Source: an uncultured Verrucomicrobiales bacterium (GTDB taxonomy: Bacteria; Verrucomicrobiota; Verrucomicrobiia; Verrucomicrobiales; Akkermansiaceae). From it: a DNA stretch of 43,734 bases. Location of the stretch: positions 1-43,734 of the forward strand of contig CALABM010000234.1 of assembly GCA_937885815.1 (NCBI GenBank), given 5' to 3'. The notes beneath the pieces were generated by a model. It made no database searches. It had not been told where the DNA came from and saw only the letters and a list, made by a program, of their open reading frames with translations. The position numbers were made by a program, and so were the translations under genes. Each line of letters opens with the position of its first letter. The stretch's first letter is position 1. This document shows positions 23,901 to 31,919 of this stretch, piece after piece.

Positions 23901-24303
23901 ACTGCGCCACCCCTCATCTGAGGACCGCGAAAAGCTGGGTATCCCGGCAGGGGAAGACATGTCCACAGTAGTACCGGACTTGCTCTACTACAATCTCCAA
24001 AGCAAGACGGAGGAACTAGAAGACTTCCCGCTTGTAAAGAATGGAGAAGTCGAACCGATATCTACTCGAATTAAAGAAGTGCCGGAAGCAGAAGAGCTGT
24101 TCAGCTCTGCCATGAAAACGGTCAAAGCAGCCATCAGCATGATTCGGGCCGGCAAGTGCCTCTTCTCAGCAGAGTCACTGGAGTACAAGAACAAGCCATA
24201 CTCAGCCATCGTAAAACCGGGCACAAACGCGGCACGCTTCGGTGCACTCACGCTGCAAAGTGACCCCCGCCAGTTATTTAATCTGCCCGCGCTCCAAAAA
24301 TAA
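20926..24303 (+). CDS. addB: AddB-like double-strand-break repair nuclease subunit
   Basis: A 1125-residue protein. The N-terminal part (ATLVVPTSESGRRLREYM) matches the inactive helicase-like domain of AddB and has no Walker A. Near the C-terminus SPSSLSTFLQCPLTFWIKN and GTVMHAVLDKLVERF lead to the RecB-like nuclease site DRIDRNRDGRWRIIDYKTS (about 917-935), with the Asp and DYK residues needed for catalysis. With AddA it degrades and resects broken DNA ends for RecA. The iron-sulphur cluster of many AddB proteins needs one Cys before and three after the nuclease; I find the first (LQC) but not the last three. addA follows after 21 nt. Confidence 0.85.
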   Translation: MRTPDLRIFLGWQRPAIELVAEELYSRLSSKDEQTAAHYRRATLVVPTSESGRRLREYMAELAKKESGKPILMPKITLAGHLIPTDEDKAATETETLAAWLHVLNTANADTLNQYAPLIPRRPETQCERWAVAVAHKLIALRARLEKEEVTYDTVTGQLAKREQIINSKLNALPEDAETERRNLTAKRQVMQNEQLRWRTLGQLFAHVDKVITQLFPNKIPAEQYRAGQVANPTWQGQRSTLILACIPELSPQLERYLHNLHGTEGGRVEAWIHAPESEKQNFDAIGRPLEAAWFNREIDIPQAFVYTGETQEDIDNSASTIHLVDDDETLAAEALRLAAGYDSRDVVLSVCDEEFAPAILNTFAAAGWQLNIPEGRNAQNTDIGRLAAQLADACEAREQPPTWNDETGELANNGTQGLDAFMALLSNTALQQALAKNPEELLGLQKHIESLRMLLLPGSEKALLQMLKEIPRVDDGYKSITRLSASHSSAYYEFAEAVSELLDDLGNEHHISTSLSELAKKLAKRLSSGCAKLLSSSLANQLKTCADLHPYLPSKRYTIELLRRRVEDGLISPVFAERTRTVGDLLGWKELPYTRGKRVILTAMHDGCIPEPVQEDDFLPESLCEELGIRHEKFRIARDSYLLTALLASRQRDDERVDFVLARQKKDGSVLAPSSLLMRCGQSLPKRARALFAESKTPKQLPTAAPCPLRRAEGCKKAVAPGELESISLIAPGKTNPFTKRHTDEHGNSYQKSFSPSSLSTFLQCPLTFWIKNLLYIDLGNSYKENKGELESNEYGTVMHAVLDKLVERFPDKETLLQACPAAATAPAAGMEHMLAAGKMIAEAEWQTVYNSTTTRNKQALAMEVQLQAIHRTLQAFVTQHMKDLAEGWYNVAREYTFTPTMELPNQEIARFSMNADRIDRNRDGRWRIIDYKTSTSVKKPHKIHLNELEDAEDSLFCKFMNVQGYEFGTVMFGAKMYRWNDVQLPLYAYGLRHPSSEDREKLGIPAGEDMSTVVPDLLYYNLQSKTEELEDFPLVKNGEVEPISTRIKEVPEAEELFSSAMKTVKAAISMIRAGKCLFSAESLEYKNKPYSAIVKPGTNAARFGALTLQSDPRQLFNLPALQK

Positions 24304-24324
24304 TCCCAAGCCCTACTTGTTCAG

Positions 24325-27300
24325 ATGATGAATCAGCAAAAACAAAACACTTCTTCCACCTCGGCGGAGTTTCACGTGACGAGCAATCGTATCGCCGCTT
24401 CCGCCGGTACGGGCAAAACATACCAGCTGGCCTCTCGCTATATCACCCTGTTGCTTCTCGGCGCCAAACCGGAAGAAATCATTGCGCTCACCTTCACCCG
24501 CAAAGCAGCCGGTGAGTTCCGCAATCGTATTCTGCATGCTCTAGCGGAAGGTGCTGATGACAAGCGTGATAAAAAAACAGGCCGCAATGAACTTGCCGTC
24601 CGCGTGTGGGACGTCCTGAGTGGTCTTTCCGTGGTTCCCACAGAATACGGCCCATGGGATGTAGTACCGGCCTCCAACCCCATTCCCCTGCTGCCGGTCA
24701 CAGAGGCCATCGTGCGGCTGGCGGCGGAATCCCGCCAATACCCGGAAGAGCTTTACAATGGCAGCGAAGAGTTGCAGGCTTATTATCAGTTCAGACCGGC
24801 CACAGCTGCCACCTTTGCGGATTTGCTGAAGGATATGGTCACCGTACTCAGCAAACTTCAGCTTTCAACGATTGACAGCTTCTTCTCCACCTTGGTATCA
24901 ACCAACAGCTTGGAGCTGGGGATGAACAATGTCACTCCGGTAGACCCGACGGAAGAAGCTAACATCCGCACCCAAGACGTCCTGCGTTATCTGGATAGCA
25001 AAAATAAGGATGAAGGCTCGCGCGCAGACTTCCTAGCCATGTTCAGCCATATCACGGGAGGCGTGGGGAATACCACACAATCCCGGATTGAAGCAGACGT
25101 AAAAGCATTCTTACACCTCTACCGGGAACTGCCACACACTCAATGGGGTAACATTGACTCCTTCCGGGGCGGTAAAAACTTCCGCCTAGCTACGGATGAA
25201 GAGATGGAAACCTACCGCAATGCAGCGGCAGAGCTCAATGAGTTACTTCAGAGTTACGGAAGCGAGCTACTGAACGCAAATGCCTTCAAACAATTCAAGG
25301 CGCTGGCAAACGGTGCCTTGGAGCTCAAACGTGAGTCCAAGGCAGTCATGAAGAATGTACCGGAAGGCTCCAACAGTCAAAATCCCCTCAGCCGCATCGC
25401 GAGGCTGGCAAACACCCTGCTAGAGCTCGCAGTCCCCTTCAACCTTCGCAACGCCGCCGATCGCAGCGCTAATCTGCAAAAACTCATCGCCGACTATGCG
25501 AAAATCTATGATACCCGCATGAAAGCAGAAGGGCGGCTTACCTTCAATGATATTTCACGCATGGCGCAAGAGCTCATGCTCCGAGATGAGGCGGATGAAC
25601 ACATGCTGCGCCACCACATCGCTTACCGCATGGGTGGCAAGCTGGCGCACTGGATGCTGGATGAGTTTCAAGACACGTCAGAGTCACAGTTCAGCACGCT
25701 CACACCGCTGCTCCAACCCATCGCGGAAGAGGCCAGCGGCAACACCTTCGACTTCTCGGAAGAACGCTGGACGGCAGCCATGCCGCCGGAGTTGAAAGAC
25801 AAACTCACGCCCGGCCGTCGGCATGCCGTAGCCAGAGAGAGCATGTTCATCGTGGGTGATACAAAACAGAGCATCTATGGTTTCCGTACCGGCAAGACGG
25901 ATGTTTTTGAGCGCCTCGCCAGTGAGGAGCCTTGGAAAACACCACTGCAACCCTCCCCCTTGCAGCGCAGTTTCCGTTCCTCGCCCGTCATTATGGATTT
26001 CACGAACCAACTTTTCACCGCGTTGGAAAAAGTGGAATGCCCTGAAATAGAGGCGGATGGCTGCATTGAGACGGCCCCGGTTACGTTCTCCGCAGATTTC
26101 ACCAAGCACAGCTCAGCAAAAAATATACCGGGCTATGTGGAGATGAGCTTCGTTCCCCCGCCTGATAAAAATGAGGAGGAGGACGCCAGCATGAAAACAC
26201 GGATTTTTGATAAAATCGTAGACGTGCTGAAAAAGCTCACCGTTAATGAGGAATCCCCCAAAAACGGCATGAGCATAGCCATTCTGGTGCGTTCTAATAG
26301 CGACGCTGACGAAATACAAAATCACCTTCGAGATTCTTTACCAAATCTCCGCACCGTACTGGTTAAGGACAGTCTGGCTGCTGTAGCCTGCCCCATGGGC
26401 GAGATGCTGCTTTATTTCTTCAAATGGCTCTTACACCCCGGTGATGAAGCCGCGCTCAGTGTGGCAAGGGCCTCATTCCTCGGGGAACATATCGGGTGGG
26501 ATACGGCAATTTCCCATGCCGAATGGTTGCAAGAGCTGCAAAATATCGGCTTCCTCGGAGTGGTGCACAAGCTGCTGACCACCTTACCGGCTGAGGATGC
26601 TGCTAATAACCAAGCCATTATCCGTTGCTGGGAGAATGAAGCGCTCTCGTTTGACACAAGCGGCGGTTCACTGGCGGATTGGGTGCTGCACATGAAAAAC
26701 CTTAGTGTTCAGGCAGCAGGGGCAGCCGGAGCTGTGCAGATTATGACCATGCACAAGAGTAAGGGTCTGGAGTTTGATGCTGTCATCCTGCCCTATATCG
26801 GCGTGAAGTCTACGGATTCCGTGTCTGACATCAAATACTTCATTTCCCAAGACAATCAATCCTTCCTCCTGCCCCCCGGTGGTAAAGATGATTGGGGCCA
26901 TTACGGCAGCACCTTTACTGATTTGGCCACCCAATGGCAACACCAACAACGCAAGGAAGCCTACAACCTCCTGTACGTAGCCATCACCCGCGCCAAACAT
27001 GCCAATTACATCATCTGCCATGGTGCCAAGCTGATGGAGCTGAAAGAAAACAAAAAAACAGGAGTTATTACCAAGAGCTGGAAGGCCCCGGCACGTTCCG
27101 TGGGCGGCCTTCTTCGCCAGGCCTGCGCCCTGATGAAGCCCGAGGAGCAGCTCTCGCTTGGCACCCTTACCGAAGAGCAAATCTTCCCCCTCATGGGTGA
27201 TGCGCAGTGGTTCGAAGCCATGGAGAATAAAACAGCTTCCGCAGCAGAATCTGTCACACCGCCGGCACTGGGTGCGGGAATCCCCCGCCGCAAGCGGGCC

Positions 27301-27912
27301 AACCCGTCTGCTCTCGCAAGCGCTGAGGATAAAAAGCCGCAGGAGGCAGAGGAAAAGCCTTCTCGCGCATCCGCGCTCTCCACATCCGCCCGAGGCGGGG
27401 CAGACTTCGGCACAGCTGTTCACGAAGCGTGGGAGCAAGTGGAGTGGCTGACCGGGCTGGCACTCCCCTACTCCGCCCCGCTAAACAATGAACAGGCCGT
27501 GGTGAACAAGGCCCTGCAGCAAGCGGATGTAGCCGCACTCTTCACCCGACAAGCGGGACAAGTGGCTTACAATGAGCAATCAGTAGAAGCCATTAATGAT
27601 AAAAACGAATGGGTATCCGCCGTTATTGACCGCCTCGTGCTCACGCATGATGACACCGGCCAAGTGGTAGCCGCCCACATCATTGACTTCAAAACCAACC
27701 GCCCCGTGCCCCGTGATGGCTACACTGTTTTTGAAGAATGGCTTATGGCCCACTATGCGGGGCAAATGCTCGGCTACAGAGAACTCATCAGCGCCGCCTT
27801 CTCCCTTCCGCATGAGGCCATCACCTTATCCCTTATCTCCTGCCCAAGTGAGGGTACAGCCCAAGTTCTCACCTATACGGAGAAAAAGCTGCAAGGCTAC
27901 ACACAACCATAA
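24325..27912 (+). CDS. addA: AddA-like UvrD-family helicase-nuclease
   Basis: A 1195-residue protein with UvrD/RecB helicase motifs in order: Walker A ASAGTGKT (25-32), IIALTFTRKAAGEFRNRI, Walker B LDEFQDTSE (DEFQD at 446-450), FIVGDTKQSIYGFRTG, IMTMHKSKGLEFDAVILP and LLYVAITRAKH. A low-complexity linker (PRRKRANPSALASAED and on) leads to a RecB-type nuclease: GTAVHEAWEQ, VIDRLVL and AHIIDFKTNRP. Both catalytic centres look intact. It should unwind and cut one strand at breaks in complex with AddB. The gene pair ends at a strong terminator. Confidence 0.88.
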   Translation: MMNQQKQNTSSTSAEFHVTSNRIAASAGTGKTYQLASRYITLLLLGAKPEEIIALTFTRKAAGEFRNRILHALAEGADDKRDKKTGRNELAVRVWDVLSGLSVVPTEYGPWDVVPASNPIPLLPVTEAIVRLAAESRQYPEELYNGSEELQAYYQFRPATAATFADLLKDMVTVLSKLQLSTIDSFFSTLVSTNSLELGMNNVTPVDPTEEANIRTQDVLRYLDSKNKDEGSRADFLAMFSHITGGVGNTTQSRIEADVKAFLHLYRELPHTQWGNIDSFRGGKNFRLATDEEMETYRNAAAELNELLQSYGSELLNANAFKQFKALANGALELKRESKAVMKNVPEGSNSQNPLSRIARLANTLLELAVPFNLRNAADRSANLQKLIADYAKIYDTRMKAEGRLTFNDISRMAQELMLRDEADEHMLRHHIAYRMGGKLAHWMLDEFQDTSESQFSTLTPLLQPIAEEASGNTFDFSEERWTAAMPPELKDKLTPGRRHAVARESMFIVGDTKQSIYGFRTGKTDVFERLASEEPWKTPLQPSPLQRSFRSSPVIMDFTNQLFTALEKVECPEIEADGCIETAPVTFSADFTKHSSAKNIPGYVEMSFVPPPDKNEEEDASMKTRIFDKIVDVLKKLTVNEESPKNGMSIAILVRSNSDADEIQNHLRDSLPNLRTVLVKDSLAAVACPMGEMLLYFFKWLLHPGDEAALSVARASFLGEHIGWDTAISHAEWLQELQNIGFLGVVHKLLTTLPAEDAANNQAIIRCWENEALSFDTSGGSLADWVLHMKNLSVQAAGAAGAVQIMTMHKSKGLEFDAVILPYIGVKSTDSVSDIKYFISQDNQSFLLPPGGKDDWGHYGSTFTDLATQWQHQQRKEAYNLLYVAITRAKHANYIICHGAKLMELKENKKTGVITKSWKAPARSVGGLLRQACALMKPEEQLSLGTLTEEQIFPLMGDAQWFEAMENKTASAAESVTPPALGAGIPRRKRANPSALASAEDKKPQEAEEKPSRASALSTSARGGADFGTAVHEAWEQVEWLTGLALPYSAPLNNEQAVVNKALQQADVAALFTRQAGQVAYNEQSVEAINDKNEWVSAVIDRLVLTHDDTGQVVAAHIIDFKTNRPVPRDGYTVFEEWLMAHYAGQMLGYRELISAAFSLPHEAITLSLISCPSEGTAQVLTYTEKKLQGYTQP

Positions 27913-27930
27913 GGTTACATTCCCTTTCAT

Positions 27931-27970
27931 TCCCGCTCAGCCGCTAGCGCCAGGCTGAGCGGGATTTTTT
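27931..27970 (+). terminator. Rho-independent terminator after addA
   Basis: TCCCGCTCAGCC (27931-27942) pairs perfectly with GGCTGAGCGGGA (27953-27964), followed by TTTTTT. Confidence 0.9.
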
Positions 27971-27992
27971 ATGGCATAGCAAGCGCAACTAT

Positions 27993-28031
27993 AAAAAAAC
28001 ACCGCCACCCATATTTCAGAGCAGCGGCGGT
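27993..28031 (-). terminator. Terminator of the PEP-CTERM gene
   Basis: On the minus strand ACCGCC (28031-28026) pairs with GGCGGT (28006-28001), followed by a G and seven T (27999-27993). It converges on the addA terminator. Confidence 0.65.
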
Positions 28032-28094
28032 TGTGTCAACTGTAAAAAGGACTTCTTTACTTTCGGCGGCGGCGCTTGCCACGCCAAAGTCGCT

Positions 28095-28817
28095 TTAGCG
28101 ACGACGGCGGCGTGCAGCCAGACCGGCCAAGGCCAACAGGCTCAGTGTAGCCGTGGTCGGCTCAGGTACGGAAGGTGAAGGGGTAGGATCGGAAGGTGAA
28201 GGGTCAACCTCGACCGAACGCACGTTCGCAAGAACATCTTTACTGAAGAACACCAAGCCACCAAAAGTAGAAGCAAAGCCAGATTGCGACAGGTCGCAAG
28301 TTTCATCAATAACGAAGGCATCGTATTCCCCATTGCTAAATTTGCCGGTAATGGAAATCCGATTCGTCTTATACCAATCAGCGAAATCGTTACGATATCC
28401 ATCAGCAGTTTTACCACGGAACATGAAAACCATATAATCAACAGAGTCCGGAAACCCTAAATATTGAGTGGCTGTAAAATCAATTATAAGAGAACCATTT
28501 TCGCCAATCTTTAAGTCACTCGCTGTTTCCAGCGTAATCGGATTATTGTTTTTGTCATACAAATTTACCTCCCAATAGCTAGCCCCGTTCTCTGGATTGA
28601 AGGGAGGATACGGCGCAGTATTGTCATTGACGCTGTACTTAACTACCTTGCCAGATTCGTGTGTGTCAATGAGAGTGGCACCGGGGGCAATGGCAAAAGT
28701 TGTAACCAACGAACCCACACATTGCGCCTTCAAGGTAACGTCTTCTTCATCCGCATAGCTCGTGGTAACGCCCAAAGCGAGCGCAGCGACTGCGAGGATT
28801 GACAGAGTCTTTTTCAT
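28095..28817 (-). CDS. Secreted PEP-CTERM sorting-domain protein
   Basis: A 240-residue exported protein. The signal peptide is KKTLSILAVAALALGVTTSYA, probably cut before DEEDV. The middle (about 25-205) is a beta-rich domain with no recognised family, containing two cysteines. A Ser/Pro/Asp linker (VDPSPSDPTPSPS) precedes the sorting tail VPEPTTATLSLLALAGLAA and five Arg. PEP-CTERM tails are recognised by an exosortase; this form is typical of Akkermansia and relatives and is the best taxonomic clue in the window. No exosortase gene is present here. It has its own promoter and terminator, so it is monocistronic. Confidence 0.9.
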   Translation of the reverse strand: MKKTLSILAVAALALGVTTSYADEEDVTLKAQCVGSLVTTFAIAPGATLIDTHESGKVVKYSVNDNTAPYPPFNPENGASYWEVNLYDKNNNPITLETASDLKIGENGSLIIDFTATQYLGFPDSVDYMVFMFRGKTADGYRNDFADWYKTNRISITGKFSNGEYDAFVIDETCDLSQSGFASTFGGLVFFSKDVLANVRSVEVDPSPSDPTPSPSVPEPTTATLSLLALAGLAARRRRR

Positions 28818-28897
28818 TGTAATTTAACAGTTTGTGTTGTTTGTTGCGAAAGGAAAGAAACCCAAAACCGACGGGCATTACCCTCCTTACTCATAGG

Positions 28898-28926
28898 ATA
28901 TTAGCAAAATGGAATTGACAGGTCAA
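28898..28926 (-). promoter_or_regulatory. Promoter of the PEP-CTERM gene
   Basis: On the minus strand TTGACC (28926-28921), a 17-nt spacer and TAATAT (28903-28898). The leader is about 75 nt, A/T-rich before the ATG and without a Shine-Dalgarno. Confidence 0.6.
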
Positions 28927-29155
28927 GCGCAAATACGCTAAAAATTAGATTTTTTACAAAGAAAGTTTATTCATTCAGCACGCTCAGCTTGCAAACGCCC
29001 AATCCGCCACAGGTACAGGCCCCACCACGAATCCGCGATAAACACCCCCGCCTCGCCCCCCCCGAAAGGAAAAAAGAGTTTGTCCTTCAGAGGCAGTAAA
29101 GCAAGCGGAAGCAGAGGGTAAGACGAAAAAAATGCATAGAAAAGTGAAATTTGTC

Positions 29156-29183
29156 TTTACAAACGGTCATAAAGGAGTATAAT
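29156..29183 (+). promoter_or_regulatory. Promoter of rpmJ
   Basis: TTTACA (29156-29161), a 16-nt spacer and a perfect TATAAT (29178-29183). The leader would be about 58 nt. Confidence 0.6.
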
Positions 29184-29247
29184 GCGCGTCCCGACGCAAA
29201 TGCTTCGCGACCGAAAATCTTAATAACACACAACAAAACCAGAGATC

Positions 29248-29412
29248 ATGAAAGTTCTTTCCTCACTCGCCTCCATGAAGCGCCGTCACGCTGATTGCCA
29301 GATCGTGAAGCGTAAGGGCACGCTCTACGTCATCTGCAAGAGCAACCCGAAGTTCAAGGCTCGTCAGGGCACGACTGCCGGCACGCGCCTGAGCAAGAAG
29401 GGTGTTAAGTAA
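29248..29412 (+). CDS. rpmJ: 50S ribosomal protein L36, zinc-ligand-poor form
   Basis: A 54-residue protein: MKVLSSLASMKRRHADCQIV, then KRKGTLYVICKSNPKFKARQ. This is the L36 pattern. Zinc-binding L36 has CxxC, Cys and His; here the first Cys is His (in RRHADC) and the final His is Phe (NPKFKARQ), so zinc binding is probably lost, as in the C-minus paralogues. A 14-residue tail (GTTAGTRLSKKGVK) extends beyond the usual end. It is a single-gene unit with promoter and terminator. Confidence 0.93.
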   Translation: MKVLSSLASMKRRHADCQIVKRKGTLYVICKSNPKFKARQGTTAGTRLSKKGVK

Positions 29413-29443
29413 ACCCGCGCGGGTATAACCGCACGCAGAAAAA

Positions 29444-29480
29444 GGAGACCGGTGTGTTAGTGAACCCCGGTCCTTTTTTC
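29444..29480 (+). terminator. Rho-independent terminator after rpmJ
   Basis: GACCGG (29447-29452) pairs with CCGGTC (29467-29472), followed by TTTTTT. Confidence 0.75.
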
Positions 29481-29511
29481 TTTTCCCCCATTTCCCCGCC
29501 TCAGCAGCACC

Positions 29512-30648
29512 ATGGAAAACACCGTCCGCACAGAAATCTTCCCCATCGGCGAGTTCACCTTTGATAGTGGTGAAACCCTGCCGGATATGCAGCTGGCCTA
29601 TGAGACCTATGGCACGCTGGCCCCGGATAAAAATAATGCCATTCTCCTCTTCCACGCCCTCACCGGCAGCCACCACGCCCACGGGTACAATGATGATGTA
29701 CCGGAGGCAGGCAGCTTCTGGCAGCCGGAGTATTACGAGGGGTGGTGGGACCGCATGCTGGGCCCGGGCAAGCCGCTGGATACGGACAAGTACTTCATTG
29801 TGTGCGTGAACTTCCTGGGCAGCTGCTATGGCTCCAGTGGACCTGCCAGCATCGCCCCGGACGGCGAGCCGTGGGGCAGCCGCTTCCCCATGGTGAATGC
29901 GAATGACCAGGCCCGTGCGCAGATTAAGCTGTTTGACCACTTGGGGATAGACCGCTTTGTACTGGTGGGGCCGAGCGTGGGCGGCATGCTCTCGCTGGCT
30001 TTTGCCAACCTGTACCCGGAGCGCATTAAGAGCATTATCATCATCGGCGCGAACTACAAGCCGACCATCGCACACCAGCTGAGCAGCTTCGAGCAGTTCT
30101 GCGCCATTGAAATGGATGAGAAGTACCGTGAAGGGCGTTACCCGCTGAATGATCCGCCCCTGCGCGGCGTGGCTCTTGCACGCATTATCTGCCACAAGCA
30201 CTTCATCTACCAGCGAGGGCTGGCCAAGCGCGCACGCAAAGGCTGCTCACCGGATCGCAAGGGCCTGCTCACATGGTACACCCCCGCCCGCAGCACGGAG
30301 AGCTACATGCTGCACCAGGGCACCAAGTTCGCCAAGCGCTTTGATGCGAATGCGTACATCCGCATCATCAACATGTGGACCTCCTTTGATTTGGAGGCCA
30401 TCACCGGCCGCAACACGGACGAATGCTTCCGCCGCTACGCGGAATACGGCATCCCCTTTATCCTCTTCTCCATTGATACGGACTGCTGCTTCAGCGCACG
30501 CGAAATCTCCCTGTTCCACCGCCGCCTCGTGAAAAACGGCGTACAGGCTGAATACAGGTGCATTAAATCCGCCAAGGGACATGATTCCTTCCTGCTGGAG
30601 CCTGAGCTTTACGAAGAAGGCGTCAAGGCCTACCTCAGCCGGAACTAA
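29512..30648 (+). CDS. metX: Homoserine O-acetyltransferase (MetX family)
   Basis: A 378-residue alpha/beta-hydrolase-fold acyltransferase of normal length. Motifs: LAYETYGTL, LLFHALTGSHHA, VCVNFLGSCYGSSGP and the nucleophile elbow GPSVGGM with Ser 155. The triad is completed by Asp 324 (SIDTDCCFS) and His 357 (KGHDSFL). MetX moves an acetyl group from acetyl-CoA to homoserine for methionine synthesis. Some relatives use succinyl-CoA or serine, which cannot be excluded. Of note, the elbow reads GPS rather than the usual GGS. It is a single-gene unit; no SAM riboswitch was found upstream. Confidence 0.88.
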   Translation: MENTVRTEIFPIGEFTFDSGETLPDMQLAYETYGTLAPDKNNAILLFHALTGSHHAHGYNDDVPEAGSFWQPEYYEGWWDRMLGPGKPLDTDKYFIVCVNFLGSCYGSSGPASIAPDGEPWGSRFPMVNANDQARAQIKLFDHLGIDRFVLVGPSVGGMLSLAFANLYPERIKSIIIIGANYKPTIAHQLSSFEQFCAIEMDEKYREGRYPLNDPPLRGVALARIICHKHFIYQRGLAKRARKGCSPDRKGLLTWYTPARSTESYMLHQGTKFAKRFDANAYIRIINMWTSFDLEAITGRNTDECFRRYAEYGIPFILFSIDTDCCFSAREISLFHRRLVKNGVQAEYRCIKSAKGHDSFLLEPELYEEGVKAYLSRN

Positions 30649-30705
30649 ATAAAATCATCTATTATTTACGCCTCTGTCAGAGAGCATATTTTCAACATCA
30701 TAAAG

Positions 30706-30746
30706 TCCGCGCGGAAGCCCCCCTGCTCCGCGCGGATTCTTTTTTA
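30706..30746 (+). terminator. Rho-independent terminator after metX
   Basis: TCCGCGCGGA occurs at 30706-30715 and 30727-30736; the copies are self-complementary and pair around an 11-nt loop. A T-rich run follows. Confidence 0.85.
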
Positions 30747-30816
30747 TATCAGAAAGAAAGCCCCCTATGCGATTACGATAAAAACTTGTTTTTTAAGAAA
30801 AAAATGCATTTACCGC

Positions 30817-30845
30817 TTGCAACGGCGTGGGGTTCATGGTATACA
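30817..30845 (+). promoter_or_regulatory. Promoter of the pilin-like gene
   Basis: TTGCAA (30817-30822), a 17-nt spacer and TATACA (30840-30845). The leader is about 20 nt. Confidence 0.6.
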
Positions 30846-30871
30846 TAAGAAGTCAACACAACGCATATAGC

Positions 30872-31627
30872 ATGAAAATTCAACTTAACAGACAGAAAAA
30901 AGGTTTCACCCTGATTGAGCTTATGGTGGTTATCGCCATTCTTGCCTCTCTGGCAGCAGTGGGTTATGGCCCCATCATGGAGCACATGAACGATGGTGAC
31001 CGTCAGCAGGCCAGCTCCAACCTGGGTCAGCTGCAGAAGATGCTCTTCACCTTCCGTCAGGAGAACGGCCAGTATCCCTGTGACGCTACCGCTGAGAACC
31101 TCCGCACAGAGCATGCAGATCTGGACTTCGGTGAGCTCACCGGTTCTAAGTCCAACGCCTACCTGCGCCAGCTCTTCTACGGCAGCAACACCTCTGAGAC
31201 CACCTTCTTTGCCAAGCACGCCGGCACCCGCGAGCCTGATAGCCGCATCGCCAATGGCCAGTGCCTTGCCCGCGGCGAGAACGCTTTCGCCTATGTGCTC
31301 CGCAAGGAAAGCGGCAATGCAGAGGACGCTCCCGGTCTCCGCTCCGTGGCTGATACTCCCAGCGGCGTACCGCTCGCACTTTCCTGCGTGCCCTCCACCG
31401 CTAACCCCATCCCCGGTGACAAGCTTTACTTCAACCGCGACCTGTTCTACGCTCACGCCTTCATGGTACGTATCGACGGTTCTACCGTTGACCTGAAGGA
31501 CAAGCTGACGGAAGATGCTGAGGACGAGTCACGCAGCGTATTCACCGATAACTACTCTCCCTTCCCTGAGAGCCGCCGCGGTAACGCTACAGCCCCGAAC
31601 TACGTTGTCGTAACTCCTGAGCTGTAA
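30872..31627 (+). CDS. Type II secretion/type IV pilin-like protein
   Basis: A 251-residue protein with a classical class III signal: a short basic leader MKIQLNRQKKG, then FTLIELMVVIAILASLAAVG. The prepilin peptidase should cut after Gly 11, methylate Phe 12, and leave the conserved Glu at mature position 5. The long hydrophobic helix anchors and polymerises the subunit. The C-terminal domain (SSNLGQLQKMLFTFRQENGQ, QYPCDATAENL, then a variable part) resembles pseudopilins of the GspG/H type common in Verrucomicrobia and Planctomycetes. No secretion machinery is adjacent. The start at 30872 places the signal correctly; a frame-compatible ATG further upstream would disrupt it. Confidence 0.85.
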   Translation: MKIQLNRQKKGFTLIELMVVIAILASLAAVGYGPIMEHMNDGDRQQASSNLGQLQKMLFTFRQENGQYPCDATAENLRTEHADLDFGELTGSKSNAYLRQLFYGSNTSETTFFAKHAGTREPDSRIANGQCLARGENAFAYVLRKESGNAEDAPGLRSVADTPSGVPLALSCVPSTANPIPGDKLYFNRDLFYAHAFMVRIDGSTVDLKDKLTEDAEDESRSVFTDNYSPFPESRRGNATAPNYVVVTPEL

Positions 31628-31650
31628 AGCACACCTTACACCATTCATCA

Positions 31651-31687
31651 AAAAAACGCGCAGAGAGGCCTCTCTGCGCGTTTTTTT
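31651..31687 (+). terminator. Terminator after the pilin-like gene
   Basis: CGCGCAGAGAGG (31657-31668) and CCTCTCTGCGCG (31669-31680) form a perfect palindrome flanked by six A and seven T, so it can work in both directions. Confidence 0.88.
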
Positions 31688-31864
31688 ATATGCGGCCTAT
31701 ATCCCATCAGAATTAGGCGGCGCATGTCCCCCGGCCTCACAGAGGGCACCGAAAGGAGCTAATCCCCTTTCCTATAATCCACGCTCTCAGAGCCCGCCCT
31801 GAGCCATTACCAGCTAGAGACAAGGCACGGATAAGGCCACAGGAAGAGGCACAGAAAGGGCATG

Positions 31865-31895
31865 AAAAAACAGAGCCCCGAAAGACGGGGCTCTG
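31865..31895 (-). terminator. Terminator of the efflux operon
   Basis: On the minus strand CAGAGCCCCG (31895-31886) pairs with CGGGGCTCTG (31880-31871), followed by TTTTTT (31870-31865). It lies 25 nt after the oprM-like stop. Confidence 0.88.
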
Positions 31896-31919
31896 CTTTT
31901 ACAAGTGGTAGAAAAGCGA

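Larger units (their letters stand above)
28818..29247. other. Intergenic region between the PEP-CTERM gene and rpmJ
   Basis: About 430 nt carrying divergent promoters at 28898-28926 (minus) and 29156-29183 (plus). A minus-strand open stretch (29156-28971, ending GLYLWRIGRLQAERAE) has no start codon and is not called. Otherwise nothing recognised. Confidence 0.5.

Noticed and set aside
28971..29156. Minus-strand open stretch of about 60 codons ending GLYLWRIGRLQAERAE
   Set aside because: No start codon, and a plus-strand promoter lies within it; coding is not supported.
29263..30201. 312-codon open frame on the minus strand
   Set aside because: It runs antisense through rpmJ and metX, both certain genes, and reads as low-complexity shadow sequence.
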